NCBI GenBank assembly: GCA_023390815.1
Contig: JAEWCC010000015.1
Span: 1 to 64,000, forward strand
Length of the DNA stretch: 64,000 bases
Direction of reading: 5' to 3'
Source of the DNA: Bacillota bacterium
GTDB taxonomy: Bacteria; Bacillota; Clostridia; Christensenellales; SZUA-584
Both the position numbers and the translations under genes were made by a program. Below, in pieces: positions 59,441 through 64,000 of this stretch; positions within the stretch are counted from its first letter, which is position 1; every line of letters begins with the position of its first letter. The notes beneath the pieces were generated by a model. The model was given only the letters and a program-made list of their open reading frames with translations. It was not told the DNA's origin and searched no databases.

Positions 59441-61492
59441 TTACACCGCTTCGCTGCCCACGAATTGGCTGTTGTACAAATCGGCGTAGAAGCCGTTCTG
59501 CGCCATCAGCGCTTCGTGGTTGCCCTGCTCTATGATGCGCCCGTCGTTCATGACGAGGATCGTCGAAGCGTTCTTGATTGTCGAGAGCCGGTGCGCAATC
59601 ACGAAGTTGGTGCGCCCCTTCATCAGCTCGATCATCGCGTTCTGGATGTATGCTTCGGTGCGCGTATCCACACTGCTCGTCGCCTCGTCGAGGATCAGGA
59701 TCGGCGGATCGGCCAGCAGCGCGCGCGCAATCGTGATGAGCTGCCGCTGCCCCTGCGATATATTCGAAGCTTCCTCGTTCAGCACCGTTTCGTAGCCTTG
59801 CGGCAGCGTGCGGATGAAGTGGTCCGCATGGGCCATCTTCGCCGCACGAACGATCTCTTCGTCGGTCGCGCCTGCACGTCCGTAGCGGATGTTCTCGCGG
59901 ATCGTGCCGCCAAACAGCCACGTATCCTGCAATACCATGCCGAACTGCCTGCGCAGGTCCTCGCGCGGCAGCGTCTGGATATTCACGCCGTCGACCGTAA
60001 TGCTGCCGCTGTCCACGTCGTAGAAGCGCATCAGCAGGTTTACGAGGGTCGTTTTACCCGCGCCGGTCGGCCCTACGATGGCGACCACATCGCCCGGCTT
60101 TACATCGAGGTTCATGTCCTTGATGACCGTCACGCCCGGGTTATAGCCGAAGTTCACATGCTCGAACCGGACCGCGCCCTTGGGATATTCGATCACATTC
60201 TCGTGGCTGTCGGCGGGCATCTCAGGCTCGTCGAGTACCTCGAACACGCGCTCCGCCGCCGCGACGGTGGACTGCATCACATTGGCAATCTGCGCCACCT
60301 GCGTGATGGGCTGCGTGAACCGGCGCGAGTACTGGATGAACGCCTGCACATCGCCGATCGAGATGGTACCGTTGATGACCATGATACCGCCGACGATGCA
60401 CACGATCACGTAGGAGATGTTGCTGATAAAGTTGACAGCCGGCATCATGATGCCCGATAAGAACTGCGCCTTCCAGCCCACCGTATACAGCCGCTCGTTG
60501 ATCTCCTCAAACGCCTCAACGCTCTCCTTCTCCTTGCCGAACGCCTTGACGACGAGGTGTCCGCCGTACATCTCTTCCACATGGCCGTTGATATGGCCGA
60601 TCTCCTTCTGCTGGCCGCGGAAATACTTCTGCGACTTCTTTACGATGATCTGTACAAGGATGAAGCTAAGCGGCAGCACAAGCAGGCATACGAGCGTGAT
60701 GAGCCACGATATCGTGAACATCATCACAACGATACCGAGTACCATCGTGATTGAGGTTAAAACCTGCGTCAGCCCCTGCGAAAGCGACGTCGATACGGTA
60801 TCGATGTCGTTGGTTACGCGCGAGAGTATCTCGCCGTGCGTACGCCCGTCAAAATACTTGAGCGGCAGCCTAGAGAGCTTCTCGTCCACCTGCCGCCGCA
60901 TATCGTACACGATCCGCTGCGACGTTTTCGCCATCACGAAGTTCATGATGAACGACGTCAGGGCGCTGATAGCGTACAGGATGATCACCCAAAGCAGAAT
61001 GCTGCCTACCTTGGCAAAATCGATCGCGAGGTCGTTCGCTGCCTGAAACTTTTGATACGCGTCCTGAAGCACCGCCACCTGCTGCGGATTGGTCATATCC
61101 ACGTTGCTCTGTATGAGACCCATGATCTCTTCCTGGCTTAAGTCCCCGCTGCTGATCTGGTCCACTACCTCCTCGGGCAATATCTCCTTGAGATCAGTAA
61201 ACGCCTCCATTTTTGCCATCGTGGGCTTAAAGAGTTCCGTCGTCGCTTCGCCCAAAATCTTGGGTCCGAATATCGAGAACACCGCGCTGGCGATCGCCAT
61301 CACCGTCACGACGACCAGCGCCGCCTTGTGCGAACCGAGATACGATATTAAACGCTTCAGTCCGGCCTTGAAATCCTTCGCTTTTTCCACCGGCATGCCG
61401 CCGTGGCCCGGGCCGCCCGGACCTCCGGGGCCTCTGCGCGGCCTGTTGCCGCCTGCCGCGCCTTTGCCTGCCGCATTATTTTGTTCACTCAT
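59441..61492 (-). CDS. ABC exporter half, canonical ATPase site subunit
   Basis: 683 residues. Six membrane segments (about 45-360, with an unusually long loop after the first: residues about 75-155 are acidic and Gln-rich) and an ATPase domain with Walker A GPTGAGKTT, signature ISQGQ (degenerate) and Walker B LILDEATSS with the catalytic Glu. Gly/Pro-rich N-terminus. Pairs with the other half to make a heterodimeric multidrug- or lipid-type exporter. The four-base overlap with the neighbour gives coupled translation. Confidence 0.93.
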   Translation of the reverse strand: MSEQNNAAGKGAAGGNRPRRGPGGPGGPGHGGMPVEKAKDFKAGLKRLISYLGSHKAALVVVTVMAIASAVFSIFGPKILGEATTELFKPTMAKMEAFTDLKEILPEEVVDQISSGDLSQEEIMGLIQSNVDMTNPQQVAVLQDAYQKFQAANDLAIDFAKVGSILLWVIILYAISALTSFIMNFVMAKTSQRIVYDMRRQVDEKLSRLPLKYFDGRTHGEILSRVTNDIDTVSTSLSQGLTQVLTSITMVLGIVVMMFTISWLITLVCLLVLPLSFILVQIIVKKSQKYFRGQQKEIGHINGHVEEMYGGHLVVKAFGKEKESVEAFEEINERLYTVGWKAQFLSGIMMPAVNFISNISYVIVCIVGGIMVINGTISIGDVQAFIQYSRRFTQPITQVAQIANVMQSTVAAAERVFEVLDEPEMPADSHENVIEYPKGAVRFEHVNFGYNPGVTVIKDMNLDVKPGDVVAIVGPTGAGKTTLVNLLMRFYDVDSGSITVDGVNIQTLPREDLRRQFGMVLQDTWLFGGTIRENIRYGRAGATDEEIVRAAKMAHADHFIRTLPQGYETVLNEEASNISQGQRQLITIARALLADPPILILDEATSSVDTRTEAYIQNAMIELMKGRTNFVIAHRLSTIKNASTILVMNDGRIIEQGNHEALMAQNGFYADLYNSQFVGSEAV

Positions 61493-63216
61493 GCCATTTC
61501 CTCCATCGAGAGCTGGGATGATACGATCTCACGATACGTACCGCAGCTCTCCAAAAGCTCCTTATGCTTGCCCTGGCCGACCACCCTGCCCTCGTCGAGC
61601 ACGATGATGTTATCGGCACCCATGACGGTGCTTACGCGCTGTGCGACGATAAACACCGTGGCGTTTTCAATCTCTGCTGAGAGCGCGCGCCGCAGCTTCG
61701 CGTCGGTTTTAAAGTCCAGCGCCGAGAAGCTGTCGTCGAATATATAAACCTCCGGCTTGCGCACCAGTGCCCGTGCGATCGAAAGCCGCTGTTTCTGTCC
61801 GCCCGAGAAGTTCGTGCCGTCCTGTGCGACCGCGGCCTCGAGGCCGCCTTCCGTATCGGATATAAAGTCGCGGCTCTGCGCAATCTCCACCGCGCTCCAG
61901 ATCTCCTCGTCGGTCGCGTCGTCCTTGCCATAGCGGATGTTGCTTTCTATGGTTCCGCTCATCAGGCTGGCCTTCTGCGGAACGAAGCCGATTTTCTGCC
62001 GCAGCGCGTCCTGTGGGTAGTCCTTAACATCCACGCCGTCCAGCAGAACCTGCCCCTGGCTCGCGTCGTAAAAACGCGGGATGAGCTTCACGAGTGTAGA
62101 CTTGCCCGAGCCGGTGCTGCCGATGATCGCCGTCACCTCGCCGGGCCGCGCGCTGAACGTGATATTGCTCAGTGCCGGTTCCTCCGCACCGTGATAATAG
62201 AAGTTCACATCCTTGAATTCCACATAGCCGCGCTGCGTCGTCTGCGGCGCAACTTTGGCGGTATCGACGATGGAGGGCTTCAGCCCGAATATTTCGTTGA
62301 TGCGTTCCGCCGCGGCCTGTGCGCGGGGCAGCATCACGAACATCATCGTGCCCATAATCAGCGCAAACATGATCTGCATCACGTATTGCTGGAACGCCAT
62401 CAGGTTGCCTACCGTGGTCTCGCCCACGTCCACCTTGAGGCCGCCGAACCATAACACCGCAACGGTGGCTATGTTGAGCGCAAACATGATCGCCGGGAAC
62501 ATGGCGCCCATCCAGCGGTATGCCGAGACCGACGTTGCGGTCAGGTCCGTATTGGCTTCATCGAAACGCTTCTGCTCGTACTCTGTCTTGTTGAACGCAC
62601 GGATGACGCGGATACCGGTGAGGCCTTCGCGCAATACGAGGTTCACACGGTCAATCTTTTTCTGCAGCGACTTGAACAGCGGCATGGCCTTGAGCGCGAT
62701 GCCGAGTATGATCGCCGACATGAAGATGATAATCACCACGATCAGCCAAGACAGTCCCGAATCCTTGTTGACAGCCATGATGATACCGCCCACCGCTGTA
62801 ATGGGCGCGGCCAGCAGCATCGACATGATCATCACCATCACGTTCTGAATCTGCGTCACGTCGTTTGTGGAACGCGTAATCAGCGAGGCAGTGCCGATCT
62901 TATCAAATTCGTTGAGGGAATACGACTGCACCGTCGAGAAAATATTGCGGCGCAGGTCTTTTGCGAATCCTACCGCCGTTCGCGAAGCGAACAACTGCGA
63001 TATAATCGTCGCGGCGACAGCCAGCAACGAGACACCCAGCATAATCAGCCCCGTCTGAACGATATAGGCGATGTCCTTGCCGACGATGCCTTTGTTGACA
63101 ATATCGGACATCAGGTTGGGCAGATACAGCTGCGCGAGCGACTGCACCGTGGTAAGCAGCACGACGAGCAGTGCCTGCCATTTGTATGGCTTGAGATATT
63201 TGAGTAACTTTACCAT
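61489..63216 (-). CDS. ABC exporter half, degenerate ATPase site subunit
   Basis: 575 residues, six membrane segments and ATPase domain: Walker A GSTGSGKS, signature FSGGQ (canonical), Walker B YIFDDSFSALD with Asp where the catalytic Glu should be. Together with the other subunit (signature ISQGQ, normal Walker B Glu) this gives one active and one degenerate nucleotide site, as in heterodimeric exporters such as BmrCD and TM287/288. Between a TetR gene and the partner. Confidence 0.93.
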   Translation of the reverse strand: MVKLLKYLKPYKWQALLVVLLTTVQSLAQLYLPNLMSDIVNKGIVGKDIAYIVQTGLIMLGVSLLAVAATIISQLFASRTAVGFAKDLRRNIFSTVQSYSLNEFDKIGTASLITRSTNDVTQIQNVMVMIMSMLLAAPITAVGGIIMAVNKDSGLSWLIVVIIIFMSAIILGIALKAMPLFKSLQKKIDRVNLVLREGLTGIRVIRAFNKTEYEQKRFDEANTDLTATSVSAYRWMGAMFPAIMFALNIATVAVLWFGGLKVDVGETTVGNLMAFQQYVMQIMFALIMGTMMFVMLPRAQAAAERINEIFGLKPSIVDTAKVAPQTTQRGYVEFKDVNFYYHGAEEPALSNITFSARPGEVTAIIGSTGSGKSTLVKLIPRFYDASQGQVLLDGVDVKDYPQDALRQKIGFVPQKASLMSGTIESNIRYGKDDATDEEIWSAVEIAQSRDFISDTEGGLEAAVAQDGTNFSGGQKQRLSIARALVRKPEVYIFDDSFSALDFKTDAKLRRALSAEIENATVFIVAQRVSTVMGADNIIVLDEGRVVGQGKHKELLESCGTYREIVSSQLSMEEMA

Positions 63217-63283
63217 GTGTCTCCCTTTCTTAAAATTATTAAACTTTATAAATCCTAAAACTATTGACGCATAAGCGACCGAT

Positions 63284-63853
63284 TTATTGCATCTTGAGCA
63301 CAGATATCACCCGATCCAGCATCCAGTCAAAATATCGTTTGTCGTCCGCACAAACTTTGGGCGACAACAGGTTACGCATAAAGTATCCCGTGATGTTGGT
63401 CATATAGAACTTACGCGCCATTTCGGGGTCCGCGCCCAGCCGTCCCATCCGGTGCATGGTTTCAAAGTATTCATGCAGCCGGTTTTCCGCGCCGTGCTCC
63501 TTTTTCTTGAAATCCATCTCCGGCGGGGATTCGCGCATCTTGTCGCGCATGATCATGCGGATGAGCGGCGCGTTGCTCCGGTAGGTTTCCATCATGTTAT
63601 GCGCGATGTTCTTAAGATCGGTATCCAGATCATACACCGCTTCATTTTTAATATAATCGTCCACCTTGTAAGGATGCATGCAGCTGTGCAGCGTCTCCTC
63701 GAAAAGTGCGCGCTTGGTGCTGAAATGGCGGAACAGCGTCACCTCGCTCACGCCCGCAAGATCGGCAATCTCCTTAGTGGTTGCTGCGGCAAATCCGTTT
63801 TTTTCGAACAGATCGCGCGCGGCTTTTAAAATTTTCTCATGCGTGGTTTCCAT
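63284..63853 (-). CDS. TetR/AcrR-family regulator of the exporter
   Basis: 189 residues from the ATG at 63853, with GGGAG five bases upstream. Helix-turn-helix about 5-52 (HEKILKAARDLFEKNGFAAATTKEIADLAGVSEVTLFRHFSTKRALF). Helical C-terminal domain. First gene before the exporter genes in the same direction and with a palindrome over its own promoter, so it probably represses the operon until a drug or similar ligand binds. Confidence 0.9.
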   Translation of the reverse strand: METTHEKILKAARDLFEKNGFAAATTKEIADLAGVSEVTLFRHFSTKRALFEETLHSCMHPYKVDDYIKNEAVYDLDTDLKNIAHNMMETYRSNAPLIRMIMRDKMRESPPEMDFKKKEHGAENRLHEYFETMHRMGRLGADPEMARKFYMTNITGYFMRNLLSPKVCADDKRYFDWMLDRVISVLKMQ

Positions 63854-63877
63854 CGCATCTCCCAATCCGTTTTGTAT

Positions 63878-63921
63878 GCAAGTACTTGCTTACATTACAC
63901 CTGGCCAAGTCTTTATGTCAA
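63878..63921 (-). promoter_or_regulatory. Promoter and operator of the TetR-exporter operon
   Basis: Minus strand TTGACA (63916-63921), 16 bases, TGTAAT (63894-63899), then a perfect 12-base palindrome GCAAGTACTTGC (63878-63889) at the start site. Confidence 0.7.
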
Positions 63922-64000
63922 TGGGCGATCCGCATGTTCACATTTTGTTTACGACAAAAGTTTATTACACCCAAGGCGCACCACTGTCAACCGCCAAATC

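Overview
The window reads as a chromosome segment of an anaerobic, low-to-mid GC Gram-positive bacterium of the Clostridia (Bacillota). Pointers are a Gram-positive-type large SRP RNA with an Alu domain, the zinc form of S14, a KOW-domain gene between map and infA, a stand-alone EcfAA'T module next to the rplQ operon, CdaA/CdaR, a CBS-domain family II pyrophosphatase, an LPxTG surface protein and SASP-free housekeeping content. The family cannot be fixed from sequence alone; relatives of Christensenellales or Eubacteriales are a guess.

Layout. 1-690: an IS200/IS605-type element (tnpA only) with an array of small hairpins. 700-2842: cdaA-cdaR (c-di-AMP synthesis), minus. 3000-6400: rpmE, a DUF1385 membrane protein, prmC and prfA, plus; prmC and prfA are enzyme and substrate. 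6400-13900: accessory and repair genes: a decayed GNAT acetyltransferase, a response regulator-GGDEF protein, two tandem family-4-like uracil-DNA glycosylases (one with a leaderless-looking promoter), a NagB-like protein, a zinc-ribbon protein, tRNA-Leu(GAG), CBS-pyrophosphatase and two cupins. 13970-16700: a zinc-ribbon/ABC-permease fusion and a TrpB2-type tryptophan synthase beta with a structured leader. 16699-35860: one long minus-strand block, S10-spc-alpha ribosomal protein operon (rpsJ to rplQ with secY, adk, map, infA, rpoA), followed by ecfA1-ecfA2-ecfT-truA.

36000-49430: a broken lipoprotein, an FAD oxidoreductase with its TetR regulator, a degenerate ~105-bp tandem repeat upstream of a compact alaS, an esterase-like protein, a LysM-CAP secreted protein, a GntR regulator, an AEC transporter-aspartokinase-DUF1015 operon and a PrsA-like lipoprotein foldase. 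49640-52740: MscS channel, two type I signal peptidases flanking DUF951, and a flavin reductase-like protein. 52780-55720: a relic and an intact copy of leucine-rich-repeat LPxTG surface proteins around a TetR gene. 56070-59290: hpf, a small unknown gene, a partial SRP RNA copy, the full SRP RNA and purA with a leader hairpin. 59440-63920: a heterodimeric ABC exporter with a TetR regulator and its likely operator.

No complete unknown multi-gene system is evident. The most interesting signals are in RNA and regulation: the 5-nt-periodic GAG/UAG triplets in the trpB leader (TRAP-like), a three-way-junction RNA in front of rpsJ, the SRP RNA pair with a UGAC tetraloop, the repeat array upstream of alaS and the predicted leaderless uracil-DNA glycosylase mRNA. 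All are read from sequence by eye; none was tested by folding or database search.
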